A stretch of 64,000 nt of DNA from Isoetes taiwanensis (lineage: Eukaryota > Streptophyta > Lycopodiopsida > Isoetales > Isoetaceae): NCBI GenBank assembly GCA_021234155.1, contig JAJEKV010000023.1:11482680-11546679 (forward strand), read 5' to 3'. The translations under genes and the position numbers were made by a program. Shown here piece by piece: positions 11,616 to 22,675 of this stretch. Every line of letters begins with the position of its first letter. Position 1 is the stretch's first letter. The notes under the pieces are model-generated. The model saw nothing but the letters and a program-made list of their open reading frames with translations. It searched no databases and was not told the DNA's origin.

Positions 11616-13704
11616 AAAACTTAAAAAAAGAATAAAAGCTAGGTTTTCTTGCTCTCAAACAACTCGGGTGGAACTATCCAAAGGATCGGATGCGATCATA
11701 TTTCTTGCCTTACGGGTTTTAATAATGAAAGCGTTCTCTTTCTTCCATTCCATACCCTTATAACTTGCGAGCCATACAAAGGCCCCATTAGACCACCCAT
11801 CATGCCCCGGTAAAATCGGCATCCTGTTCTTCTATGCCACGGGCCTCCTAAATCCATGACCCTTTTTTTGTAAACCCGGTAAAGCGTTAGTTCAAGCTTA
11901 GTTTCGAGTTTAGTTTAGTTGGGCATGGCAAATGTAAAGTTTACTTGGGCTTAGCATTCTTCTCTGGGAGTTAAATTCAGCTCCATATCTTTGTGGTTTT
12001 AGGTCAAAATGCGCTTCGGCCCCAAATCGGTAGTTTTTTGCCTCAAATCCGATTCGCCAAGAATAGTATAAACAGAGAGATATGGAGGTTTGAAGCGGTC
12101 GCAGAAATTGGGGAAGTTAGCGGTGGAAGAAAATGGCGATTTGCTTTTCAAAATTCTAGCTTTTGGATGCAAAGTGAGTCTGCTAGCTAGGCGACCTATG
12201 TAAATAATCGATGGAAAAAGGCGTCTCGATGAAAATTTATGGGAAGGCATTTGCACAAAAGCTGGCCAAATCCAATCTAATAACGAGGCATAAGCAGCTT
12301 AGAGCTGTAGTTTTAGTTCTTAGAGGCTTCCGGAGGCTCTATGTCCTCTGCTTAAAGCCTTTTTCGATTGAGATTTTTAGAGAATAAGCAGGGCGATGGA
12401 GTAAAAGGCGGAACCTTCTCATACCAAGGATCGTCGACCTTCTACGAACAAAATAGAACAACCAAGTCATTTTTAAACTGCCGGTTAGGCGAAGCGTTGA
12501 GAGTTAGACAAGTCATTGATCTCACCTTTTAGTATGAGGCATTGTGCCTAACATACAATTTTACGCTTTTGCGGATACATCAAATCAAATATGGCAACCC
12601 CAGAGAAATCAGTTCAATCAAATCCTCTTGGCATATAGGCGGTCTTGGTGGCATTATGGCAATGTATAGGATGAAAGAAGACACTTAGATGGACACTAAT
12701 AAAGGCTGGGGTGCTCTCGGATCATATGTGGATTTCCTTTTCATTTTGGGCACTTCCAACCTCTATCATCTCATTGCCATGGCTAGGGTTGGCCAGTAGC
12801 TTTGGCACCTATGTTTATATATTTGCAATCCTATGGCGTGGAAGTTGACCATTCATTGGATGAAAATTGGGCTAGAGCAAAAAAAAGAGAACCGAGGAGG
12901 CAAATTAAAGGTCCCCAATATAGCACATCTTTGGGTCAAGAAACAACCGGTGGGTTTGCGTCCTCGTGCGAGAACTTGCGTATGCGCATGGATAGTCTTG
13001 CTTTCCCCACACTTGGCGGTGGTGGTAGACCAAATTAGCATCTCACGATGGCACACACGATTGTCAGAGTGCCTCTCATATATATATGTTTTTTCGAATC
13101 TGTTTGTCCACGGCGAGCAATAGTATTATTAATTATATCGCTCGCATATAAGGCAACAAAATGCGGTTCAAATTATGCATGTTCTAGCATGTATAGATGA
13201 GTTGGGGAAGAAAGCGTTCGGCGTGACCCGCCCATGATAAGTTTCTTGTATTATAAATTAGTATTACAATATAAATGATGATGTCAGTCATCATTTAACA
13301 TTTGATTATATTTTGACAAAATACATCTTTCCATATACTAAGATTTCTTTCTCCATTTGAAGAAGCTAAATGGTAGATCAATGCATCATCATGAGGCAGT
13401 TAGTTATACAAAACTTTAGGACTAAGAGGGTTTTCTATGAGCCACAAACCTCAAGATTTTCAGCTACATCAAAACTTAAAGTAGATTAGAACTATGAGCC
13501 ACAAATGCCGTCTTCTTAAGACCAGACTACATGGATTCAGCTTTCTAACCTGAGTTCCAAGTGATCGATGAGCATTTTTCGACACTTAGGCATGCACTTA
13601 GTTCTGTCTTTTCTACCAACAAAGTCATCTGCTACCATTGATCCTCTCCATCTTCTTCCTATTTTGGGCAAAGAAAAGCATTAGAGGTTGCAATTTTCAT
13701 GAAG

Positions 13705-13706
<2 letters not shown>
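11613..13706. other. spacer, no gene seen
   Basis: No coding region or RNA gene recognised. Short open stretches at 11993-12190 and 12802-13123 overlap in several frames and show no family motif. Confidence 0.35.

Positions 13707-13746
<40 letters not shown>
13707..13746. repeat. (GATA)n microsatellite, about 10 units
   Basis: Uninterrupted GATA tetranucleotide repeat. Confidence 0.95.
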
Positions 13747-13747
<1 letters not shown>

Positions 13748-14117
13748 TATTTTTGAAGAAGGGACCATAATATTGAAGCCAGATTTACCCCATCCACATA
13801 GGAAGGTTTGGAGGTGAGAACTCCTGCATGAGAAACAACCCTAAATGTATATTTGTCCTATTTGATTGGAAGCTTCTCAAGTTTCGCAGAACCCTATGTT
13901 GTACTTAGCCAACATGTGAGGCGGAGTGTGGACTCTATGGGCATGTAGCTAGAGTTACAGCTCATGTTCTTTATAAAGGTTAGGCCATGATCTCAAAACT
14001 TCCCCTTGATACGTCCATGAAAATGCATTGAATGAACTTTAAAAGAGAGGTGGAAGAAGAGAGAGAAGCCCATAGAAGCAATAGCATACTATAAAACAAG
14101 AGCATTTTTTAGAGTCT

Positions 14118-14212
14118 GCTAATTACTATCTGACTATATATAAAATTATGCGAACCGGAAAAACTTTTGGAATTATCTATATTTTCCGGCTACGCTTTCC
14201 GGCGTGCACGTA
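14118..14212 (+). repeat. 95-base direct repeat, copy 1
   Basis: This segment (TATCTGACTATATATAAAATTATGCGAACC..., ending CTTTCCGGCGTGCACGTA) is repeated at 15183-15277 with a small number of differences and one short insertion. Both copies carry a TCCGG/CCGG-rich end and an inner TTCCGG...CCGGAA-like inverted arrangement. The two copies are about 1065 bases apart and in the same orientation, as expected for a local tandem duplication or for ends of an unrecognised element. Confidence 0.75.
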
Positions 14213-14524
14213 GAAGCCATTTCGGAGCGTTTGAAGCCCCTGCTCTTGAATCCGCCCTCTTTTGGCCAGCCCTGCGCCTGAATCAGGTAGGGTTCTTTGC
14301 TAGCTATGATTTCAAGCATCAATTTGAAGTTTAATTGTTTCCTAGTGAATTTCGATTTGGATATGAAGCAGCGTCGGCAAGGCCTGGAGTTGCCCCAAAT
14401 CCGAGCCCGTAATGCCCTTCTTGCCTATCATATACACAGAATGAAATCCGTCAGCTTCCATCGCCCAGCATAAAACAGACATGAATGAAGCCATGCATAA
14501 CCCAGAATAAAATAGTCACCCATC

Positions 14525-14690
14525 TTGGGATTTAAAAAGCAGAAAGGTCCCTATTCTAGCTTGGGATATAAAAAATCCCCAGTAACACGATTTGCATTCT
14601 ACCGTAGAAAATCCCTATTCAAGCTTGCAGATTATAAAACAAAGCAGTCCCTATTCACGCCTGCAGGTAAAAAAAAATGCCCTGTAGATT
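14525..14690 (+). repeat. short imperfect tandem repeat
   Basis: Three to four units of about 45-55 bases, each with a phrase like TCCCTATTCNAGCTTGNGATATAAAA. Units start near 14550, 14610 and 14648. It lies between the two copies of the 95-base direct repeat. No function suggested. Confidence 0.5.
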
Positions 14691-15182
14691 TGCATTACCA
14701 GAAAGCCCCTGAATGCTGTCTGGATTCTTTCACGTTAGTTTTTCTTTTCGGTGAGGATAGACGGAGATTATGGTGTTGAACGCTACTATTCATAATGGTG
14801 TCTGCCTCTGATGATATAAGTTTGTCTGCCTTTGCTTCTTCTTGCATTTGATAAAGAGGCTTGGGGTACTCTTGCTATCTTTTGAATGTGTACAGCCAAA
14901 GATTATGGTGTTCATAGCATAATATCCCGCACAGGCATGATACCAAAGACCAGGCAGGCATCTTTAACCCTTCCACATTTAGGATAGATATCAAGAATAT
15001 TACTATTGATAATGATGTCTGGCTCATTTGTCACTAGAAACTGAAGAATTGTGTTTTGCCCTTGGATCTGGTTGTTAATCTATGACGATGGCCTGGGTAT
15101 GGCATGATGCTCTTATTAGTACCACCGCATTAACAGCATATTACCAAAATGTTTGAAATAGTTGCTGTAGAGTCATTTTATA

Positions 15183-15277
15183 GCAATTATCTGACTAAAT
15201 ATAAGATTATGCGAACCGGAAATATTTTATTTTTGGAATTATCTATATTTTCCGGCTATCCTTTCCGGCGTGCACAT
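15183..15277 (+). repeat. 95-base direct repeat, copy 2
   Basis: Second copy of the repeat at 14118-14212, same orientation. Downstream of this copy the sequence is richer in GC and holds the open stretch listed next. Confidence 0.75.
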
Positions 15278-15400
15278 AAAAAAACAGCGGCTTGCGTTTG
15301 CTCATTCCCACAACTTCGGCCGCTGCTAAGCCGCTGCTACAATTTGTTGATTCCGTTGCCCACAAAACAGATATATACAGAGTTTTCTGTGCCCAGGCCG

Positions 15401-15523
15401 ATGATGGCGATTCTGAAAATTAAACACAGCCTTTACGGATCAATCCTTGAGAAATGGCCCCTGCACATGAAAAAGATGAGGGATTCAGGGCTAAAAGGTC
15501 TAAGCCGACAGCAATTTAGATGA
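15401..15523 (+). CDS. possible short exon, product unknown
   Basis: A 40-codon open stretch begins with two adjacent ATG codons in a GC-richer setting and reads MMAILKIKHSLYGSILEKWP... with a basic C-terminal end, closed by TGA. Further plus-strand exon-like pieces flanked by splice-like signals lie near 15840 (after TATGTTTTAG: GQQAFALEEVLHRIPMQFIS) and near 16620 (LRAFEEAEHE before GTAAAT). These three may belong to one old gene, but I cannot join them reliably and recognise no family. The direct repeat just upstream could be a duplicated promoter segment. Low confidence that any of this is expressed. Confidence 0.2.
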   Translation: MMAILKIKHSLYGSILEKWPLHMKKMRDSGLKGLSRQQFR

Positions 15524-16627
15524 TAAGTACTGCCTTATTGATTCAGATTCTTCAGGTGCAACAGTAAAACCTTATCCAGGTTCTTACAGCTGCTTTGAGG
15601 CGTGCGAATCAGGGGACCAACAAGGCGTCTATTTTAGTATATAGAGTTACTCTGTAGTAAATTGTGACTGTAGCTTGCTCAAAACGTCTGATATGTCAAC
15701 AACACATAGTTTTAGAATTTATCTGAGTTCTACGTATTGTGACGGACCTCTGGAACTGAAGTGACTTATGCAGATTGACGATCTATTCCAGAGGCAGTTT
15801 TGGACCAGTAACTTCTTTCATAACTTTTGTATGTTTTAGTGGACAGCAAGCATTTGCATTGGAGGAAGTTTTGCATCGTATTCCGATGCAATTTATTAGC
15901 AGAGTAGTTAGTTGGATGATGAATAATTTACCAGTGAATGAAACATCAATAATTTGTAACTTATGTATTCTTTAAGATTGTCAAATTGTGCACGTTGGTG
16001 TAAAATAACTAGTGTGCAAATATAGATACAGAAAGAGCAAATGGGAAGCACGAGAATTGCAGTTCCATAGTTGACGTTGGAGCACAAATTAGCAGAAGGT
16101 TTATACCTGTGTCACAGCTCACCTCACAGTGTCAATCTTGATCAATTGGCTGAGCTTTCCCGCGTTCGACACTCCAATTGCCAGCCATCAATGTCAATGG
16201 GTATCTGCTTCATCTTCTCATCTTTGAGCCTTTAAATGCAAATAGAAAAGAATTATATTAATGACAGACTTAAGCCATTACTGCTTTTTTTGGAACAATT
16301 GCAAATGCTGGCAAATAGGATATTTGACCATCTCTGCTGCTTATTGTTTTTGTAAATGTGGTCTGCTGCTCAATGGATCTTAATTTGAAGTGTGCAATTG
16401 GTGAATAGCCCATTCTGAACAAACTAATCTTCACTTATTTGGAAGCCGTTCTCTGTTCTCTGGTAGAATTTTGGTAAGTTACCAGGGAATGTAAATGGCG
16501 CCATGATGGGCTGCACTGGGTTTAGAATCAATAAACTTGTGGGAGATTGTTTGGACATTTCATTTATTCTTGAAATAGTTGTCCTTCATGTTTAGCATCT
16601 TAATATAGTGTAATTTTTTTCTCAAGT

Positions 16628-16860
16628 TCTGCGAGCCTTTGAAGAAGCAGAGCATGAGGTAAATATGCCTAGTTAACTGCAGGTTCCATACTACTTAATT
16701 TGGCATATCGTTTTGCTTCTCTTTCACCTAGGCAATAGTTGCAAATGCACAACATTGAAATGCCCATGAGACTTGCTTGAGCATGAGGTAAATATACCTA
16801 GTGAACTGTGTTTTAGGTTCCACACTACTTAATTTGGCATGTCGTTTTGCTTCTCTGTTA
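16628..16860 (+). repeat. direct duplication of about 90 bases
   Basis: GCATGAGGTAAATATNCCTAG, then TTCCANACTACTTAATTTGGCATNTCG and TTTTGCTTCTCT occur at about 16652-16723 and again at about 16782-16857. The second copy has a 6-8 base insertion. It looks like a simple segmental duplication in non-coding DNA. Confidence 0.65.
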
Positions 16861-17232
16861 TTGAGGACCGTTAACTCCTCATATTGGCACAGTGAGATAA
16901 ATATCAGAATATGGGAACATTATCTGCGAACTGACCATTTTCGGCACAATGATTAAATGACAACCTTTGCTACGTTGGTGCTATTTTTAAAGGTGTGAGA
17001 ATGGGCAGAAATATGAATTTAGCTTATTCACCATAGGGTAATACGATGAAGCCGATATTTTTACTTACTCTTGGCCCACATTCACTAGTTGCAGGCAACT
17101 ATGTGAAGGCAAGCCCACCCTCAAGTACGTCTGTCACAGACTACAACAAACGTCGTCTACAGAGAACTCTTACCATAAAAAAGGTACGCATAATTAAAAA
17201 AAAAAAAAAACATCCCATTACACTCCACGCCG

Positions 17233-17322
17233 ATGATATAGGCAGAGCACCCATGCCTAAAAGTGCCTATATCATGGGCATTGCGTTCACGGTTATACCT
17301 GGGTTCAACTCCCAGGGATGCT
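17233..17322 (+). repeat. hairpin plus tRNA T-arm-like motif (possible SINE remnant)
   Basis: A perfect 12-base inverted repeat (ATGATATAGGCA / TGCCTATATCAT) lies at 17233-17275. Directly after it, 17299-17315 form a perfect T-arm-like stem-loop, CTGGG TTCAACT CCCAG, containing a B-box-like GGTTCAACTCC. An acceptor-like GGATGCTA follows, but no matching 5' acceptor strand or anticodon arm is present. It is not a functional tRNA. A tRNA-derived retroposon fragment is possible. Confidence 0.3.
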
Positions 17323-17827
17323 AACAAAATGCAAAAAAGCAATTAACACTCAAAAGAATATTATTGCACATATCCCAAGAAAAAAAAACCCAACAACAAA
17401 GGTGTTGGCTCTGCCAACGCTAAATTCTTGTATATAATAAAAAAAGGCTCAAAATCTCAGTGAATTATTTGAGGCAATCATGGATAAAGATATGCATATA
17501 ATGCAACATATAGACTAACTCAAGCAATGAGCTCCAAATGACTCTCTTTACGTACTCGGGCTTGTGAGTGATATGGAGTAATTGGACCCTATACTTGAGC
17601 CATGGACTTAAGTCTGTATATAACACAAATTTGTGAACCATATAGAGCTAAAGTAATAATATAGAGAATAAGCTTGCGTGTATTGAAGATCAAGTAACGG
17701 ACTTGAGTCCGTGAAAATCACTCAAGTTTAAACTGCGAAGTCAAATTTACAACTATATGAAACCACTTGTGATAAAAGGCAAAACTTAGTTGACATGTAC
17801 CTTGAGTTGTACTATGAAGTCTACGAA

Positions 17828-17876
17828 TAGAATGAATAGAATAGAATAAAATAGAATAGAATAGAATAGAATATAA
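17828..17876. repeat. (GAATA)n microsatellite
   Basis: Imperfect array of GAATA/AATAG pentanucleotide units. Related short pentanucleotide runs occur at 18859-18876, where they form the tail of a LINE, and at 58272-58290 on the other strand. Confidence 0.8.
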
Positions 17877-18074
17877 GTCTATAAGAGGGAACAGGTTATA
17901 GACCCAAGTCCTAACCTTGTGGAGGATATAGAGGCAATACATAATTTACAATATTCTATAAAGCATAAATATCATTGTATTTTTGGAATCTATGGAACTA
18001 CACCAATTTATTTCACCGTGAATGTGAAAGTCATTTTTCCAATCGTGATATAGCAAAAATGGGAAGAAATAGCG

Positions 18075-18640
18075 GGATTGCTTACCTTCCGCGGTGCTCG
18101 ATCGGCTCCCCGAAGCAACTAGAGCGCTAACCGGGTTCGCCCTAAGCGACCCCAAAAATTCGGGCCAGCTTAACCTGGCCGGATTCCGCATCTAACCCGG
18201 CACAAAATGACGGGTGGGAGCGCCACGGTGAGGGATCTCGCTGGCATTGCTACCGGGTTACTGGCTTAACCCAAACCCGGTCACTCCGGCAGATGGCGTA
18301 CACGGCGCATCGGCGGTGGTGAAGCCAGAGCATTAATTGTGCCCCTCGCCGGTTCCGCTTAGGCGAACCCACCGGGCGGGGTTCACACGGCGTAACCGGC
18401 GAATGGCGGTGGTGCGTAGCATTTATCAGGCTCGCCGCTCGCCAGCGAACCCACGCGAAGCCGACGGGGTGGCATTAATTGTGCCCCCGCTGATTCAATT
18501 TGAAGAGGCGAATTTGAAGAGGCCGTTAGTGCAAGAACAAGGTCGCTCCTAGTCTCGCTTTATAAGGGCGCTTCTCTACACTATTTACGATCTTTCTCAT
18601 AGTGCCGCTACCCCTTTCTTCTTTTTGGATCCGTTTCTAT
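18075..18640 (+). promoter_or_regulatory. GC-rich block with duplicated motif and TATA-like box
   Basis: About 500 bases are markedly richer in G and C than anything around them, with many CCGG and GGCG motifs. The phrase GCATTAATTGTGCCCC occurs twice (about 18331 and 18471), each followed by a C/G-rich run. The block ends in CTTTATAAGGGCG at about 18559, a good TATA-box sequence, and is followed by a pyrimidine-rich stretch. This is the composition of a promoter or of the regulatory region of a mobile element, but no recognisable gene follows on the plus strand, where the oppositely oriented LINE begins about 200 bases on. The functional reading is inference. Confidence 0.3.
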
Positions 18641-18858
18641 TTCTCAAACATGGCCCTATGCGAGAGGATCTCGCCTTTCTCGACATTCTCGCATTCGGCT
18701 CTGCTAATGCAAAGAAATCACGTTTGGTAAGTTTCTAATGCGTATAGCCGCAATTTCAAAGCCGGAATGCGATTATCACGCCTCTCATCAAAATTCCCGC
18801 CCCAAGATTCAGAGCGGAGTTGAAGAGGAGGAGGGCTTGGAGCAAGAGCGGAGTTGTG

Positions 18859-20870
18859 AAGAATAGAATAGAATAGTTTTTTAACGTCCCACGAGACCAA
18901 AAGGTCATGGGACCCATACAATGGGCTAGTACAATCATTACTACTAGGATTAAAAACTCCATGCCTCGAAAGGTTTTCAAGGGAAAACCTTTGCAAGAAT
19001 GATGATACTAGAAAAGCGGAGATAATGACTACTGAGGGCTCAGTAATTGCAGATGTTTATCTAGAACCTCAAGTATGTATAATGCCAAGTCATGCACGAT
19101 GGTGCTCCGAGAAGTTGTGGAAGCGTGGAATGGAATGCTAAGGTCAAAAAATGATTCCCACTATCTCAAAAGCGTGGCAACTCGAAAGAGTATGGCTTTC
19201 ATCTTCAATAACCCGTGAATCGGCAAATGCATAATATAGTCTCGCCAACAATTCGCGTCCGCCCCATCTACATGTCTCAATCCAGTGAGACTGTGGGACC
19301 CCGTCGCGAATTGATGCAATAGCTACAAGCTTGTTCCCGACAATGAAGCAAGCAAATAAGCTTGGGGCCCCGTGCCAAGGTGGGATTTATGTGTGCATGA
19401 TAATGACCCGCCACTTGGGCCAAAGTAATCGGCCCCGGATCTTTTGAGAAAAACGACCATTGAGATATTGTTGCAAAAGCTCGGGATCGAATCGGCAAGC
19501 ATCGCGCGCTTCTCGCTGTTTGCCCCAATCCGCAAACCATGTAGTGCAATGCTCTTTCCAACATCGCTTCAAACGCCGAGGAGATTCAGCCATGGCAAGT
19601 GCAAGAACAGATACCTAACATCATCCATGTGGTGCACCTTGCGCATATAGTGGAGATGGCGCTCATGGCGAATGTTGAAGAGGCCAAAAACCCGCCTCTT
19701 GTAAAAGAATAGCATAGGGCACCGTTGTTTTAACTCCGAGGTCGTAAGTGAGAAAGGACTTTTGCACCCGCTCCAAGCTCTCCCAAGCACTAGCACTAAT
19801 GGCGTGCCCCCACACTTCGTAATCATACAAGAAAACAGTGCTCTACCAAAGCCCAAACAAGTGGGCTTTCCGTGGGGCCAATCATGAATTTCTCACAAAA
19901 AAACAATTGTTTTGCATTGCATAGAGTGCTCTCCATCCAGCAAACCACCCGCTTGGTAATACATTGTTCCCAAAGTGTGTTCTTACGTTGCATTCTACAC
20001 CAAGATACTTGTAGCTATCTACAACTTCAACTTCAAGGCTATCATAGTGCATAGGGGAACATTGTGACGAAAGATTGAACTACCAAAAGCTTGGTCTTTT
20101 GAGATTAACACGCACTGTGTTCTCACGTAAACCGCGGCAGAAGCATGTAAATGTTGCCGCATACTAGCAGCGGTATGTGCCGGTGAAACATCATCAACAT
20201 ACATAAGTTGCTTAATGATATAGTGTGCCAAATGTGGACCTCCTCCGCCATGATTATCAAGCCATTCTTCCAACCGATCAATGTACAAGCCAAAGAGTGT
20301 AGGAGATAAAGGGCAACCCCGATGAACTCCAATATTGCTAGTGATTTGAGTACCGATGTTGGAAATTTAGCAAAAACCCTTTCATAGAGCCGATAAACCG
20401 TGATTTTGAAGATCTTGTGGAACCCTGCGCCTGCAGTTAGCCCGCCAAAGAAGCTCGTGGTAATCAGATCAAAAGCGTAAGTAAAATCCACAAAGCATAT
20501 ATAGAGGTCTTGTTTCAAACTTCGACTATGTTCAATAAGCATGCAATGTGAAAATATGGTCTATTGTAGAATGGCATGGACGAAAGCCCCCGCCTCGCCC
20601 TACAAAGACGCATACACCGATGTTCTCGCCCATGATGTCAATCGCTTCTCAAGAAGACCGGCTAAGAGCTTTGAAAATATGGAACTTACCATGATCATGC
20701 GATAATTAGAAGGGTCATGCTTATCACCTGCTTTGTAAATTGGTACGACCTTACATCGACAAATTTCAAGTTTCGCAAGCCTTCTTGCAAAGCTTGAAGA
20801 ATAGCTATGGCTACTTTGGATTTTCTTGTGAGCGAATAATAATTTGAAGTTTTAAGATGGTCTGTTAGAT
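18859..20870 (-). mobile_element. LINE (non-LTR retrotransposon), 5'-truncated and mutated, with RT
   Basis: Reading the minus strand, the N-terminal RT motif VPIYKAGDKHDPSNYRMIMV is followed by SSIFSKLLAGLLEKRL at about 20790-20640, then CFVDFTYAFD (about 20490), then, after a frameshift, IGVHRGCPLSPTLFG-like residues and YIDRLEEWL, then the catalytic YVDD box at about 20195. A C-terminal region follows to about 19280. These are RT motifs in the correct order, with Asp of VDF and the YVDD pair retained. Several frameshifts and stops make it inactive. The 3' end is the hairpin CCCATGACCTTTTGGTCTCGTGGG, the run ACGTTAAAAAA and a short (CTATT)n tail at 18859-18876. No endonuclease or ORF1 was found upstream, so it looks 5'-truncated. 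Confidence 0.9.
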
Positions 20871-22268
20871 TGAAGGTATTTGAAGAAGGATTTCCGGAGG
20901 CTTTTCTGTATGTGTTTGTTATTTTAAGAGGTTGGTTTTTCCTGGATTCTAAGCTTCATGTTCTTAAGGCAATGGATTTAGCTAATCGCTCTTCATGTAT
21001 GGCATTGTGGTACCGATTCATCTCGGTGGGGTTCAAATCCCCATTTTCACATGTGAATATGTATAGCGGTTTTGAATTTGTATTACTTTCCAGTGTTGTG
21101 TGTACGAGCATCTGGTTCTAACTTGAACTATAGAGCAAAGCAAGCACGAGCGTGTGCTTCTGAAGTACATGGCACAACACAATGTTGCTTTCAAATTTGG
21201 CAGGGGTTTAGAGTTTATGCCTGCAAAGCCTGTTTATGTTCGTTGTGGTAGATCCGTCTAGTTCTCAGCAGTATTATTCATGTTCTCATTCTCATGTGTA
21301 TTGTATAGTGTACTTTGGCTTATAATATGGTTTTGACAAGCATTGGCTGACGTGGAAAATGGGGTTTGGTCCCATCTTATTTTTGAATGAACGGTCCTAA
21401 TTTCATCTTATTTTTGAATGAACGGTTCTAATTTGTGGATTTGGCATATGCCATGGAATATTCTATGGATTGATGACTAGGGTTGGACGAGTATGAGGGT
21501 TGGACGAGTATCAACAGGGCTCCACGCTAACGCGTGTCTCCCTGCTTCCACCTCCAGAATGTCACTTAAAGTGATATTACCTTGACGTGGAGACCACTTA
21601 GTCATCCATTCTATGACACGTGTCAAACATCCAACGGCTAAAGTCAAGAATATTAGTGAAAAAAAAAATAGAATGTAAGTAAAAGTAGAATGCAAGTAGA
21701 TGGAGATTCTTGGAAATGAAACTTGCCACATGGCAATATCTCATTGGACAATGGGATAGAATGGAGACTAAGTGGTTTTCACATATACAAGAATGACCTT
21801 TTTGCCTTTATTCCAAGAAAGAAATAGGGGCAGATGCCTGGAATGTTGGCATAAAAAAACTATCTCATGTCAACCTTTTCTAACCTGCTTCCCGTAAATT
21901 ACTTATGTTCCATCACAAATGCCTTCATCCTTCTACGATCCTTGGTATCTTTTAGATCCAACATTAGGAAGTAGAAATGTGCCATGGACGATGAAAGACT
22001 AGATTAGATTAATAGATGTGGGGCACCTGGTTCACTTGATGATGATGTTGTAAGTTAGGGTTTTGCTATGTGGTTGCCCTTGCATATTTTTGTTTGATAT
22101 GTTACTAGAATGTTTGGGTTGAAGATACTTTTACCCTAGTTTTGGGTATCCTGGAGAAAACAATCCCAAAGTCTGGATCCCGGTTGTTTCCAACGAGGTG
22201 CATTTTTCGCTTCCCCTTCCCCCCGATCTCCAACAACTCCACCACCCTTCAATGATCTCATCCGTCCA
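20871..22268. other. spacer, no gene assigned
   Basis: No coding region recognised. A tRNA-like T-arm (TGGGG TTCAAAT CCCCA) occurs at 21027-21043 without the rest of a tRNA. A short direct duplication (GGGTTGGACGAGTATGAG) is at about 21480-21510, and a duplicated 36-base phrase (CATCTTATTTTTGAATGAACGGT) at about 21373-21430. Confidence 0.4.
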
Positions 22269-22675
22269 TGTAACGGACCCATGGAAGATCGCTCAAGTAG
22301 ATCTTGGTGTGGCATTTCTTGATACCATAATAAGAGGGTGGGATAGATTTCCCGTAAATATTCGATTGTTTTGGCCAGTTGGTTAGGCTGGGGTGTTAAG
22401 GAACGTTGCATTTGGTATCAGAGCAGGGCTCAAGTCCGAGTCTCCATGGGGCCACAAAGACATGGATGTTATATGATACGTAATGTTGCCTGGAGGGGAT
22501 GTACGATGTTGGTTGTGTTTGTAGTGGAAGCATGATGCTCGAGGACGAGTATAGTTCTAGTGGAAGAGATTGTAACAGACCCATGGAAGACCGCTCGAGT
22601 AGATCTTGGTGTGGTGTTTCCTGATACCACTATAAGAGGGTGGGATGGATTTTCCATAAATATCCGGATGTCTTG
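22269..22675 (+). mobile_element. TRIM-type miniature LTR retrotransposon
   Basis: The left LTR is 22269-22410, starts TGTAAC and ends GTTGCA, so it has the TG...CA ends of LTRs. Two bases later comes TGGTATCAGAGC at 22413-22424, the standard primer binding site complementary to the 3' end of plant initiator tRNA-Met. The internal region is only about 160 bases and non-coding, and ends in a purine-rich GTGGAAGAGA before the right LTR at 22571. The right LTR matches the left over 105 bases with about 15 differences, mostly transitions, and then similarity stops, so it lacks its last 37 bases. LTRs of about 140 bases with a tiny non-coding interior are the definition of terminal-repeat retrotransposons in miniature. 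The element is non-autonomous and old. Confidence 0.88.
22413..22424 (+). other. primer binding site (tRNA-iMet type)
   Basis: TGGTATCAGAGC two bases inside the left LTR end. This is the common PBS of plant Copia, many Gypsy and TRIM elements. It fixes the orientation of the element as plus. Confidence 0.9.

Noticed and set aside
17830-17876. GAATA array considered as the tail of another LINE
   Set aside because: No GGGACGTTAAAA hairpin or other LINE 3' sequence precedes it on either strand, so it is kept as a microsatellite.
21027-21043. tRNA-like T-arm TGGGG TTCAAAT CCCCA
   Set aside because: A stem-loop resembling a variable arm precedes it, but no acceptor pairing, D-arm or anticodon arm could be folded.
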